From positions 6,210,609 to 6,274,608 of the forward strand of contig OZ005700.1 of the NCBI GenBank assembly GCA_963930775.1: DNA of 64,000 nt, given 5' to 3'. Positions 31,812 through 45,700 of this stretch are shown here, one piece after another. The position numbers and the translations under genes are program-made. Numbering within the stretch: position 1 is the first letter of the stretch; every line of letters begins with the position of its first letter. The notes beneath the pieces were generated by a model. It did not search any database. It saw only the letters and a list, made by a program, of their open reading frames with translations, and was not told the DNA's origin. Source of the stretch: Cliona cf. orientalis (taxonomy: Eukaryota > Porifera > Demospongiae > Clionaida > Clionaidae).

Positions 31812-34800
31812 ATGTCGATGTCGGATAGCGGCGATCGCAAGTTACGTCTTTATCAAACTTGTTTTCAAGGTTTCAAACAACTGGCTATTAAATTAATTAA
31901 TCCAGATACTGTCAGCTATGTCGATCCTTCAACAGGTGACACTCCTCTACATCAAGCTTGTAAAAAAGGTTGGCTGGACGTTGTCAAGATAATGATTGAA
32001 AAATATGGTTGTGCTCCTAATGTAATGAATAAAAATTGTCAAAAGCCAATGCATTATGCTTGTCAACATTCTCAGGCTAATATTGTTCAATACCTCATAA
32101 GTATAGAAAAGTTGGACCAACTGGAGCTGCATGGTTATGTTTGTGAACTTCTTTTATCAGTCGCCACTCTACGAAGTAGTAACACTATTGCCGCATTCCT
32201 CTGCCAGAATTATTTATCTTCAGAAGTGCTTTTTAATGATGGTTACCAGGAAAGAATGAAGTCAACTGTAAACCTTATAAGTGTAATAGGAAACAGTAAA
32301 TTCGGATTTCATTCTAACATACGGACTGTTGAGGGGGACCGTATTCTTCAACTTGCTGGAAATTCCAAGTTATGCATATCGTACATGCAGTCAGCATTAG
32401 TATTGAAAATACTTAATAATTGTCTATTTTTTAGACCTCAGCCTATTTGGAAGACCGCTGATGGTGATAATCTCTGTGAACTCATGTCACGCCGATCAAA
32501 GACATATACATCTTCACAATCACTTTTGATATTACTAACGGATGACACCACCATTGCCCAGCTAATCGAGAAAGAATCCCAGTCTATATTTGATTCCAAG
32601 ACAGCTGAGTTTGACACTCTCTTTGAACTGGTGTGCACATCAGAGATGATCATGTCACGTGTTTCTTCAACAGCATTGTCAGATTGGCTACAAGATATCA
32701 CTCTTGCTGATAATCAATTTGCTGAAATCATACCCAAGTGCAAATGGAAGACAGCCGATGGTGATACCCTACTTCAACTTATGTGCCAGAACGAGTCGTG
32801 CCTATCACGAATATCGTCATTAGTATTTGTAATATGGCTACGTATCACCCCCTTATATCACATCAATATATCCTTACCTGATTCAAGGACAGCTGATGGT
32901 GATTCTCTCCTGCAATTGGTGTGCCATTCTGGCGAAGATAGTATATCTCGAATCTCTTCAGCCGTACTTTTGAAATGGCTAGGTGATACCACTCTTGATC
33001 TAATGAAAGTCATCACCCATCCTGGTTGTAAGACTGCTGATGGAGGTATTCTCTTTGAGCTAATATGCCAGTTAAAGACATGCATAGCACGTTTATCTTC
33101 AGCGGAATTCTTAGCATTGTTAAAGAATGCTTGCATTACATCAGTAGATGAATCTATACCAGATTGTGAGACAATTGATCATGATACTATCCTTCAACTT
33201 GTACTACAATCACAAATGTCGATGTCACGTATTTCTTCAAAGGTGCTATTAAGGTGGTTGAACAGTAGTCGTAAAATATCTGTTGATCAGATGAAATTGG
33301 TACGCCCTATCTGGAATACACTGGATCGTGATGGATTCTTACATGTTCTCTGCAACTCTAAACTTGAGGACGGTAAGGTTATTGAGCTAATAAAATACTA
33401 CTGGTTAAAAGGGGTATTGAATCCAAACGTGTTGGATAGCAAAGGAAACACAGCCCTTCATATTGCTTGCCAAGCTAATAAACCCTCTTTAGTATCATGT
33501 TTACTGATTAACGCTCGATGTGACCCATGTATATTCAACATAAGTGATAGTTTGCCACTTGATATGACAGCAAACCCTGAAATCATTGAATGTCTTTGTC
33601 AACATCCCAAAGTTGTAATTCATTCAAAAACAATATCAAGGTGGATAAACAAACGGTCGGTTGATGATTTACAAATGATACGCATACTTGAAGTACTATT
33701 GGATATATATAATCACACCGATATCCTCCATCTGATATTAAACTGTGATGTCAAAAGCATATTCAGTAGTAGAATAGTAAACTTGGTTGCTTATCTTCTC
33801 AATGTCAGTCCTGATTGCTTGGATATTACTAAATCACTGCAGTTGACTTCAAACCCAAAGATTATGAAAATGCTTCTTGAACATGGTGCAAAAATGACAA
33901 AAGATGTTGTATTTAAAGTGATATTATCCAACCATATCAAAGAATCTGAAGCAAGGAGCATATTTATACTTGCAAAAAATAATATGCAATGGACGCCTAA
34001 TGACTTGAACAGTGACGGTGAGACAGCTCTTCATCTTGCCTGCATAGTGGAGAAACCAAAGATTGTAGATTATTTGCTTACAGAAACAAATTGCAACCCA
34101 AATGCTTATGATAAATTATTAACTGCTGATGAACAATATTATGAATCGCCATTGGAAGTAACAACAAACTTGGAAATTGCCAAGATGCTTATAGAACATG
34201 GTGCAAGAGTAACCCCAGAGTTAGTACTCAGATTTGAAGCTATGGAAGAGGTACAAGAAGAAAAGTGCAAGTTGATTGAACTAATGTTAACAACCTGGAA
34301 TCCCAGTGATAAAGATAGCAACGGATACACTGCCCTTCATCTTGCTTGCAAAGCTGACAATCCTGCCATGGTCAGCCTTTTGCTCTCTGTAGCTCACTGT
34401 GATCCAAATAGTGAGGGCTATGGAAAAGTAGTACCACTTCAAATGATAGAAAATCCAGAAATTATTAAAGACCTCATAAGATATGGTGCCAAAGCAAGTG
34501 CTATGTATAAATCTCACGGTAACACTTTGGGAACTAATAAACCAGTGAAACCTCCAGTCAAAATATTTATTGTTGGAAATCCCTCTGCTGGAAAAAGTAC
34601 TCTCACTGCAGCTCTCAAGAAAAAACAAAGGATTGGTGTTCGTTTCTTTACTTCAGGAAAGGTGTCAGGTGTAGATCAAAAGACAGTTGGAATAGTACCC
34701 CATGAAATTGAAAATGATGCGTTTGGTAAAGTTACACTATATGACTTTGCTGGTCACAGAGAATTTTACAGTGGTCATGCTGCTCTTTTACAAACAGCTA

Positions 34801-37800
34801 TACAATCTACGCCTCCAATTTTTCTTCTTGTAGTCAATTTGAGTGAAGATAATGATGCAGTAGCTAAAAATATCATATATTGGATATCATTTTTGGAAAA
34901 TCAATGTGCTTCAGTAAACTGTAAGCCTCACATTATAATTGTTGGTAGTCACGCTGACTCTTTACGATCTAATGGAATTAATGCGAAGAATAAACTTAAA
35001 GCAATTGTTGAGTTTCTTAAATACAGTGATGCTAACAGTTTTATCAATATGGAGCTGGTTGGTTTTGTAGCTATGGACTGTCAGTTTCATGTATCATCGG
35101 AAATGAGTGATCTTCGGCATTTATTAATTAAGAGTTGTAATGAACTACGCACACAAGAGCCAATCACATTCAATGCCCACTGCTTTCTAGTGTATTTACT
35201 TGACACATTTAAATCTTCAACTGCAGTGACAATAAACACTATTTATAATGATATTGAGAATCGGTTGAAGTCTCCAATGAAAGAAAATGTGTTAGAATTC
35301 CTACCCGAAAATTTTGAGGCATTATACAAGATTTGTTTAGAACTTAATGATAGAGGCCATATTTTACTTTTAAGAAACAGAGAGAAGATTGAAAATAGCT
35401 ACATTGTTATTGACAAAGCATTCCTTCTTACAGAGATGTCTGGCACCGTATTTGCTCCAGAAGGATTCAAACAATACACGCAGTTATCTACTAATACTGG
35501 TGTAGTTCCTCACTCAAAACTTGCCGATTCATTTCCTGAAAAGGATCTCAATATTGTGATTGGATTTCTCAATCATCTTGAATTCTGCCATGAAATTGCA
35601 GACCAAGCTCTCTATCAGCTCATATCAGAGCAATATTCGGAAATATACAATGATAAGGAGCGTTATTACTTGTTTCCAGCTTTAATCTCTATAAATTCTA
35701 ACCATTCCATTTGGAAAACTGAATCACAATATGAACATAATTTTGGATGGTCTATACGATGCGTTCATGATAAACAGTTTTTTAGTTCACGGTTTCTTCA
35801 AGTACTTCTACTGCGATTAGCCTTCTCCTTTGCAAAGCTATCAGGTATAGTGATCATAAATATGGAATCCATCGTAAGTGTTCCATATGGAGGAATGGAA
35901 TATTCTGGGGAAAGAACTTCAAAATGGATGTACTTGTAGAAGTAGCCGACAATAAATCAGTGACTGTTATAGCCCGCTTTGCAAATGATAATCTTTTGAA
36001 ATGTATACAGCATCGATCAGAAATAATACTAACCATTTTAGAATGCATCAATCAGTTTTGCCCAAGAATAGAAACGATTGAATCATTTATTGACTCCTCC
36101 TCAGGCATACAGTATCCCTTTGATCTTAACGATAAACTCCAATGTACGGTGCAAGATCTTTGTGAAGCTTTAACAAGTGACTGTGAGCACCCTTCAGTTG
36201 TCTTATCAGATTCTGGAAAATCAGTCCCCGCTGAAAGATTCCTTTCATTTGAACCTTACACTGAAGTACCACTACCAACTCTATGTGAATTGTTTGACAA
36301 GAATACTGAAAATGAAGTTGTCCCAGAGCATAATTTTATTAAAGGGGTTGCATCAACGAGCAAATTAATTGAGTTATTTGTTCAGATAGTATCTAGTGAA
36401 TCAGCAGATATTTTAAGTAGTAAAGATTACCATGTGACATTTCAGAAGGATGATGCAAATATTAAGCAAATGACATACAAACATCTTCGACGAAGGTTGG
36501 ATCAATATAGTGTCTTTGCTGGAAGAAATATATTGGTAATTAATATTACAGTAGCAGAAACAGTATGAATCATTAAGTTTAATTAATGCAGGGTCTAGTG
36601 GAGCACAAGTTATTATCTTCATCTGCAACAAAAGTTATCACAACTCGCTTATCCAATATCCCTGTGAAAGGTATCTCTCATGACATTATTTTTGTAGTAT
36701 CAAGAGTGTGTTATGTAGGAATTGTAGTAATTGATGTCTACAAAGAATGCCGACAACAGCTAAAATCCCTTACCACACAACCACCTTCCCACAGGACGTA
36801 TAACTAAACCCGCAAGACGTATAACTCCCACGAGGCTTATAACTAACTTGTTATTGACCTGCAGGTAGCAGCTGCATTAGGGAAAGCACCTTGTAGCTAT
36901 GTACGCCAGCTGTGATTTGCATACAGGCTTATAGTTTTCTTTTGTTTAGTACTACGAATCAGTTTTAGTACTCGATCTTGAAAGTTTAATGGTTTATTGA
37001 CTGAGGGCAAAGCTCTAGGTCAATAAATCACTGAACAGTCTTGCTCTCGTACTATAACCTATGTGAGTACGTAGATCCTGTATGTTAGTATTGTGCTTAC
37101 TAAGTGTGATGGTGCTGTCACAGGATGACACCACCATTTCACAGCGTAGAGCTTGCTCGCCCACTCAGTTATGTACTCTTCCTTATACACTTGTTAGTAT
37201 ACAGAAGCAAGTTTTATCTGGGCAAAACAATAATTGAGTGAGTGTCCTTGTTGGAATAGCTGCACACATTTACAGTAATTCTCGAGATCTGAGAGTAAGT
37301 AGGCTATGATTACTTGTGCATAATATACATTATTGACCATAAAACCCTTAGGCTACAGCATTGTATCAAGTTTTGGTTACCAACTCAAACTGTAGTCCGG
37401 CCCTTGCGTTGTGCATTGTGTACAATATAGCCCCGTGGCCACGTTACAGTAGTGGAGTGCTATGATTATAATACTATCCACCACTACTTCATGATCAATG
37501 TACAACAAAAATAAGATTTTCTGCATGATTTCCTACTTATAGCTATATAGCAGATTCTTCCCTATCCTGCAGATTTTATTCAAGTAGGAAATTTTAGTGA
37601 TATTATTATGTTACAGTGCATAATTATTGTTGATAATGGATATGCTTATTAGGGAATATACCTCAGCTGCATGAGCTTCAGCTACTAAAATTTGATGGGA
37701 GAGAGCTGAGAATCATGGAGATAGTGACTCCAAAGTGGAAAAAAGTGGCTATTGCTTTAGGCTACAATGGAAGTTTGATTGAGACAATGGAGATGGATGC

Positions 37801-38093
37801 CCACTATCAATCAGGAAATGCCTGTCTTAAGATGTTCACTGGTTGGTTGGAAGGCGGTCATGACCTTAGACCAGCCACATGGACTGTTCTCATCGCATCA
37901 ATGAAGGCAGCAAAACTAATGCCACTAGCTAATTTGTTAAGCAATACGATTAAGCTAGATCCAGTAAGTTTCATATTTTTCCCATTGTTTGTAAGTTGTT
38001 ATAATAGGTTATAATATTCACGGATGATGTTTCATACAGGAAGCAGAGAATACTAGGAATGATGCTGAATTGCCAGAATCAGTCAATAGCTAA
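31812..38093 (+). CDS. Ankyrin - novel 50-aa repeats - Roc GTPase - COR - Death protein, with one apparent frameshift
   Basis: Exons: 31812-36535, 36592-36670, 37653-37963, 38040-38093 (TAA), about 1720 residues. Order: ankyrin repeats (TGDTPLHQACKKG), seven or eight copies of a roughly 50-residue unit built on KTADGDTLLQLVC...SRISS..LLKWL (32320-33345), more ankyrin repeats (GNTALHIACQ, GETALHLACI, GYTALHLACK), a Roc domain with P-loop GNPSAGKST (34572-34600), G3 DFAGH and a G4-like GSHAD, a COR region, and a C-terminal Death domain (TPKWKKVAIALG...ATWTVLIASM). Roc-COR proteins are ROCO-family GTPases; the Death ending resembles MASL/DAPK-like signalling proteins. The exon shifts from frame 0 to frame 2 between about 35838 and 35862: FSFAK is in one frame, HRKCSIWRNGIFW in the other. 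It is a mutation, an assembly error, or an unusual splice. Confidence 0.85.
32320..33345 (+). repeat. Tandem protein repeat of about 48-52 residues inside the Roc-Death gene
   Basis: Units start at RTVEGDRILQLA, WKTADGDNLCELM, SKTAEFDTLFELVC, WKTADGDTLLQLMC, RTADGDSLLQLVC, CKTADGGILFELIC, CETIDHDTILQLV and WNTLDRDGFLHVLC. Most continue with SRISS and a hydrophobic xLLxWL helix. Period and helix pattern resemble a stretched ankyrin unit, but the ankyrin signature TPLHxA is absent. Confidence 0.8.
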
Positions 38094-38199
38094 TTGGTTC
38101 TACCCTGTGCTGCATCTGCATCACGATCGATCCTGCATCTATATTTGGAGAGCTGCAGCAGGATATGCAAAGCAACTGAAGACCTATACTTCTCCATGG

Positions 38200-38600
38200 C
38201 AGCAGCGCCCAAGCACCCATCAAGCTAGAAGAGAACAAAGAAAGAGAACATTGAACGAAGTTTGGCTCTTGGATTCAGAAAGAGTAAGACCTTAACCAAC
38301 CTGGCAGCTGCTGCTTTTGATCTAGACACTAATCCCTTTGGCTCTGAACAAGTGCGTCGCAACAAAAAGTCGATGAGTGCCAGTTGTAGTGCCCTGGACC
38401 TCCCTCTGCCTCCTAAGCCTATTAAAATGTCCACTCTACGAAGACCAGGACCAGAGGAAAAGTGCTTTCCTTAATGTACAGAATATTGCCTATACAACTA
38501 ACGAGGAGCTCGAGCTTTCCTCCAGACCTCCCTGTCCCCCACCCTACTCCGCAACCCCTCAGGGTCCCGTCTATGAGCAGCTATAGACCTGGTTTAGTCA
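38200..38600 (+). pseudogene. Broken copy of the adaptor-like gene, exon 3 only
   Basis: Closely matches 24298-24697 but lacks the signal and membrane exons. It has two frame disruptions: two bases are missing near CCACTCTACGAAG (about 38438), and two extra bases create a premature stop after VYEQL (38583-38585). It begins about 100 bases after the stop of the Roc-Death gene and is the left end of segmental copy B. Confidence 0.85.
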
Positions 38601-39750
38601 ACATTTCCTACAATGTAGCTACAAGGAAGTTTCACAACACTTGCTTTGTGTAGCTAGCATGTTTAATGTTAACTTACATTAGCTACTCACACTAATAAGT
38701 GTGTATTGTTTATGGTTCTACGTTTACTGTTGCATGATCATGATAACATGGTAGCTAGGTATTCCCAATGTCGTAATGATGTGTAAACAACTGAAGATAA
38801 TAATGTCATGATAGCAACAGTTACTGTAAGCTTTTCCTGTGAAAATTTAATGATACTGTGGGTGTCCTCTTCTTTCTGTAAAGCTTAAGGTGATTATGCA
38901 GGAGCTGATGGAGGGGAATTATATAGCTATCACTAAAACGTTTCATTCTAGCTGGGGTTATTACTATGCTATCACCACAAGTTACAAGTACACTAGATAT
39001 GCATGTTCTTTATTGACCCCATGGCAGTTGCATTATCATCACAACTGTAGATGAAGTATTCGAAAGCATGCAACCAGTATTTATACCAAAGATGACACTA
39101 GCTTACAATAGACATACAGGGGGGTTTTAGCTCATGGTGAGTAACTTGCTAGGGCATACTATAATTATTATTCAATTGACATACCCTTTTATGCAATTTA
39201 TTGGATATTAAATTTTTGGCTCACCCAAATATGAAACGGTTTGAGTGCTTGCTCTATTTTCTATCTATGCTCAAAGACACGAAGTTCGTGGAAGCTACCA
39301 CTAAATACAGTAGTCTAGCTGCTGGCTAAAATAAAGGTTTAAGTAAAGATTTTGAAATGATAATTTTAGAAATACGAGTTTGGAAATGATCAATTCAGAA
39401 ATGGAAATCGAGAAATTGGAAGTTTGGAATGGCCCTCCTCGGCCACCGTACTACGGGGATATGGCGAATTTAGATCTTCTAGGATAATAATTATGGAATT
39501 GCAGTTTGGACCCCAACTGTATTGGATTTTCAAAGTGGACAAACTTGTAATCGAGATCTCGCATCAAATTTCTTTGATAGTATGCATGCACAATAATATT
39601 CCAATTGATCATCAACATGACAGTATCCTTATCATGATTTGATTCAATCACTGATTTGTTGTAAAATAATATTATAATATTACACATTTGGCACTCAATG
39701 GCTTGATTGGAATTGAAAAAAAATCATGATAATATTCTATTTAAAAAAAA
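38601..39750. other. Convergent 3' region, no gene
   Basis: Duplicate of the 24698-25566 spacer with extra sequence at about 39060-39480 not present in copy A, including a stretch rich in GAAATG near 39350-39420. No ORF of note. Confidence 0.6.
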
Positions 39751-42700
39751 TTATACTGCTTTGAGGATTAAAAATGTAGTTTTTGAATTTTCCATGGCCT
39801 TTTGCCGCTTGAGTTCTTCCTCTGAGGGTTCATTTTGAGGAGAACGCTGTCTTATCCTCCTTGAGTTATCCGGGGAGCTGCTAAAGCGCCTTCTCACCGA
39901 CTTACCCAAAGACTGTGACTGATTCTGGCTAGTGTTTGAATCAGAGTCACCATTCTGGTGAGGCCTCGATGAAGGTCTTAGTTTGTTCATGGGTGGCTTC
40001 AAACTGTTCATAGTTTGAAGAAACTTGCCCTTGAATTGTGCGAATTTCCCTCCAGTGCTAGACTCTGAATTCCTTCTAGATTTGTTTCGCTCATCACCCG
40101 ATTTTTCTGTGTCAGTTTCACTTTGATTGCGATCAGCAGTGTCTCCCAAACTGTGCTCACTCAGTGGATTGGTAGCTGACACTCTCTTCTTTCCTACTGT
40201 GGAAAACTCTGTCATCTCGATCTCTGAGTCTGAGCCTGATTCTCCACTCTCCAGCGGGTGGAAGTGGACTAGCTTGGATGAGATTTGCCTCAGTGGGCTC
40301 TTAGGGGATGCTACTGAAGTGGGAGACGTCACAACCTCATTGTTGACATTGGAGATGAGATCGTCGAAGCTGTGGCTGAAGGCGTGAGAGAGTGGAGATC
40401 GAACAGAGAGCTTGGGCGAGCTGGGTAGTGAGTTGGAAGGCTCCTCTTCCTCTTCCTCCTGCATTTCTTGTTCTTCAATCACCTTATCCAACCTCTGTTG
40501 GGAACTCTGTAGAAGTAAATAGTCATATTCAGTTGTACGGTGTGCAGTCCGACCTTCCATCAGTAATGGAAGGTCAGCGGAAACGATTTAACAATGAGAT
40601 AAAAGACGCTGTATCTCTGGCCAATGCAGCAAGAACTAAGTGATCCATGTCAGCGACAGTTATGGTTACCATCTATATTATAGGCACTCAAGTTAGCTTC
40701 TTGTACGAAAAAGGCAACAATGGACACCTACGTACTATGACCCTTTCATAGTTGCAAGGTGTGATCTTTTACTGCCCTGATTTTGTAACTACATGATGCG
40801 CACAATAAGATTAATATTTGGGTGCAGCATCTGGTGAGGGAAGTGAGCCCCCTGTTTAATATCAAGTATGAATACGTATTCCACTTTGTGTATAATATTA
40901 TTATAATATTATTATTCAACCTGCCCAAAATTAATGGTCTTGTTATTGATAAGGACAATTCACCTAGACCAAGGGCTCATCAAGCTGCTCAATAAGAATG
41001 AACTACATAATTATTATACAATGTAATTGTGTGCATATACATGTACACTATTATCGCTAGGGGAATACATGCCCTTTCAGGTAAAAAGCAAAGCCAACAT
41101 CTATAGGATACAATCACTGCTTACTGTTTTGGTTCCACTCTCTTTGCCCTGATTGAGCAAGCTGTCAGGTTCCACTAGATGAATGATCCCAGGGTGAGGC
41201 AGGCTCTTCTTTCTGCACATGATCATATCGATCATGACATTGCTATACACATTTCAGAATGAGTGCGGCTTACTTGTTCAGCCGCTGCTCTTGGATGATG
41301 ATCGTAGGCTGCACAAACTCCAGAGCAGAAGCAATGCTCAGCAAAATACCTACAAAGATAAGACACAAAAATTAATTAATAATTAAAATGTAACATCTCT
41401 TCAAGTAACTACAGGTGGAATGTAACTAAGGATTACAGGGCATTGCACATGTACAACAATAATAATTATAAGATATTGGGTTGAAGCACACCCACTGTAT
41501 CATAGTCCGATGTATGCATGCACCCACATGTCATGTATGTGCACGAAAGGAGCCTGATTCATGAACCCACAATATATGGATGATACAATAGCAACAATAT
41601 AGGTAGCAAGATTGACCTTTGTCCTCATCCATGGAGGTGAAGTTGATTGTCTTGAGTGTGAAGTACCTCTGCATGTCGTCCACCAGTGAGTAGAAGATCC
41701 TCATGTACAACCTCTTTGAGCTACGCAGGATCATACCCAGTGTACCTGCAGCAACGATTGATACGCAGTACGTGACTAGAGATGGACACATACTACAACC
41801 TACAGTGTACATGTATTAAACCCGACTGTTAGAGTACAAAATGTGTTGTGACCCACGATATCGATGTTTACAGCAGAATGTAAATAGAAAATGAAAGTTC
41901 ATTGTAGGCACTACTAGGTAAGACACCTGGAGAATGCTTAGTCGCTGGGTTGCTTTAATTAGGATATTCCATTGCTTACCGATAGAGATCTTGTCAATCT
42001 TATCCATAGGTATTCTGATGAAACATACAACTTTATCCATTTCACTGTTGTAGCTGTGGGGAAAGAAGTCACACTACGATCCATAAACATGTACATGACT
42101 ACCAACGACAAACTATATTTTATTATCTATAGGTGCATGTATAGTCTACATGACATTGTACATAATTATTATACACGTCGATGAGCTTACCTCGCCACAC
42201 AGAGGTTGGCGTGCTCCCTGCACTGCATGAGGACGCAGAGCTCCTCTGTCTGGGAGGACTCGAGGAAGCTGTAGCCAGCAGCCTCCATCATTGCCCAGCA
42301 CTGAACATGAAGGTGAGGGTTAGGATAGAGATCACCACGGCACTTCTGGATCATATCTGTCACATCCTGTGGTAAAAACGTATATTATGCCATGGTAAAC
42401 TATAGTGCATGTACTCATATATATTATTATGGCTAGAAGAAAATATTGTCCTGTGTTAAAGATTGCATAGAGGATATGGCGACCTTTATCGCATTTGCAA
42501 AAAATTTTTCGATTAGTTTTTTCTGCAATAGAAGGTAGCTGATTTACCCAGTCAAAATTTTCACATATACGGTACATGTATGTACATACACACAATTTAA
42601 AATCAGACGTTGCTTCTTCATGTAAGACTCACGAAATGTGCACAGTTAGCATTCATGTCTGTACAAAAAGTAATATTATATACACCTTATTGTTGTTGTA

Positions 42701-45700
42701 TCGTATAGTCGTAGTGGTTGCTTTTGCTATTAGCCAGTACTGGTTAATGTAGTTGCCTATGGCTGTACTGGTTGCTGTAGTTCCCAATGGTTGCATTGGT
42801 TGTCTTAGTTGCCAATAGGTGTACTGGTTGTAGTATAGTTGTACTGATTGCATGCTTATGGTTATACTGGTTGCTATAGTTGCCAAAGGTTGTACTAGTC
42901 ATCAGTAGTTGCCAATGGTTATATTGGTTGTTATTGGCCATCACCTAGCAACCAAAGTTTTTGTAGGCAAATTGCCGGCCACCACAGGGGTATGGGTGAT
43001 CGTAGGGTAGGCCAATGATGAGAGGGGGTCATGGGCCAATAAGACAGTTACAAGACCTTAATTGGGGTGCATTCGACCATGCATCTCATGCACCCCAATT
43101 AAGGTCTTGTAACTATAACTTGTTAGATGTTACCTAGGTAACTAGTGACAGAATATCCTCCAATACAAAGTAACATCAATATTTTAGAGTGTTAAACAGG
43201 TTCATATTAGTGTACACAGTGGGCAACATGCTAGCTGCACATGGTTGTACTGGTTGTAGTAGTTGTATATATATGTTTGCCAGTAGTTGTTCATAGTTGT
43301 AGTACTTGCCAATGGTTTTACTGGTTGCCAGTACAGTAGCACTGGTTGCAGTAGTTGTATAGTTGTACTGGTTGCCATTCATAGTTGTAGCAGTTTCCAG
43401 TGGTTGTACTGGTTGCCAATAGTTGCCTGTGGTTGTACTGGATGTAGTTGTACAAGTTACGTGCCCAGTAACAATTTACTTTTCTGCGGTTATGAGGTAA
43501 TTATAGTGTAATGTATGATGAAACCTATGGTATAATCTATGAGGTAATTGCCAGAAAATTTAGGGCCTTCATGGAGCCTTTCTGAGACTTGAAAATTGGT
43601 ATACATATAGAGTATCTAACACATGTATCCAGCGAATACATTACAAGCTGAGTGCTACTTTCTCTGACAAGTACCGCCGGCCAAACGTCACACGTTCTCT
43701 GGGATGACGTAATCCCGTGGATAAATAAAGCTGGCCTTGCACTATATATAGCACGCACACAGCGTGCCATGCCGCGACCAATTCGATGTTCAGAAGCTGT
43801 ATGGCGCTGTCGAGTTCGTCTCCTGTGATTGAAAATTGTCAGTGTCAAGATCGGGAGACGGTCTCAGACGCCATCTCTGCGATTGAGGTGCCGACATCGA
43901 GACAGAGTACGCACTGTGTTGACGACCATTTACCATATGAACCATTATGCAGTTACTGGGCACGTGGTCAAGTTTTCATTATCCTTAATTGGGGTGCATG
44001 AGATGCATGGTCGAATGCACCCCAATTAAGGTCTTGTAACTGTCTTATTGGCCCATGACCCCCTCTCATCATTGGCCTACCCTATGATCACCCACACCCC
44101 TGTGGTGGCCGGCAATTTGCCTATAAAAACTTTGATTGCTAGGTGATGGCCAATAACCACTGGTACATGGTAACTGCTACAACTATGAATGAATGCACTT
44201 GAGTGCAGAATCCTCACCGCTACTTGCATGCATGACTCATGCGCATGTATAGCATGGCTCACTAGCTGTGTATGCTTGTTCAATATCAGGAATATTGAAC
44301 TACATACCCTGCACCTGAACATACTCTCTTCAGAGTCAGTGCATGATCTAGGAGTATACAGGAAAGGCACCTGGCTATGTCACTATACAAACTGAAAGCT
44401 TCTGTGACAACCTAAACTGAATTATGCACTTGAGAGCCACAGCCTGTTTACACTGTCACTGCATTGACAACTGACCAGCAAAGCACAGAATTGTAATCAG
44501 TCATGTAAGCTTAGCTGAGGTAAGAGCCATGTAAACACAGACGGGCAACAGCTGCACACTACTACACCACTGGGCAGGACTTTAATAATGTGACCACTGT
44601 CCGGCATACCTCGAATGCGTACTTTCTCTCAGACGACCCTTACCATTTAGCATAGGAAGGTTGTGATGGACGGACAGATGGACGGACAAAAATCGCCAAA
44701 CGATTGCAGTAACCCCTCCGCCTACGCTTTGCGGTGAGGGTTAACAACTACTGGCAACCATTGGCAAACTACTGGCAACCAGTACAACCACTGGCAACTG
44801 CTACAACTATGAACAATTAATGGCAACCAGTACAACTATACAACCAGTACAACCACTGGCAAGTACTGGCAATCAGTACAACCACTGGCAACTGCTGCAA
44901 CTACTGGTACCAGTAGAACTATGCATGTCAACTATTACAACCAGTACAACTTTAGGCAACTACAGCAACCAGCAACTAATTAGTACACTACTGCAGCAAC
45001 CAATATAACCATTGGCAACTACTATAACCAGTACAACCATCGTTAACTACAGCAACCAATACAACCATATACAATCAGTAAAACCATTTGGCGACCACTA
45101 CATTAACCAGTACTGGCTAATAGCAAAAGCAACCACTACGACTATACGATATAACAACAACTAGGTGTATATAATATTACTTTTGTGCAGACATGAATGC
45201 TGACTGTGCCCATTTCGTGAGTCTTACATGAAGAAACATCCCCATTTGGGTTAAATGGGTTCATTTGGGTGCTGGTGGAATGTGTGCAGCTGGTGAGTGA
45301 AACAAGCAGAGGTGTAAGAAATGCTTATTTACACCATCCTACATGTATAGCAACTCTAAAGGATTTCTAACTACTTAGATTTTAACCACATCCCTTAGAT
45401 TCCTGTACGGTCTGGTGACACATGTACCACAGAGCACTTTTGACACTGACCTGTTCCTTGTCGAGTGACCACAGTCTCTCCTTTGGTGCCCCCTTGACTG
45501 GAGCCACAGGGACCAGTGGGTCCAGCGTCAGCACATCATCCGCCCCCTCATCAGCACCCCTCATTGATGCGGGCAGGGACGTGAACGCATCTGCTGGACT
45601 CTCTCCCTGCATCAGATCTGAAAGGTACAACAAAAACCTGGTAAGGGGTCATCATACATGTACTTCATGATTAGTAGCTATAGGCAACTACTGCTGACTC

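Larger units (their letters stand above)
38200..44746. repeat. Segmental duplication, copy B
   Basis: Counterpart of 24298-29985. This copy contains the last six exons of the complete INPP5F gene and the broken adaptor exon. It is longer because much of a 2.6 kb foldback element (42611-45238) was inserted on this side. Confidence 0.9.

Noticed and set aside
42653..43382. Gln/Thr/Asn-rich repetitive minus-strand ORFs
   Set aside because: Open frames arise from the minisatellite unit of the foldback element, not from a gene.
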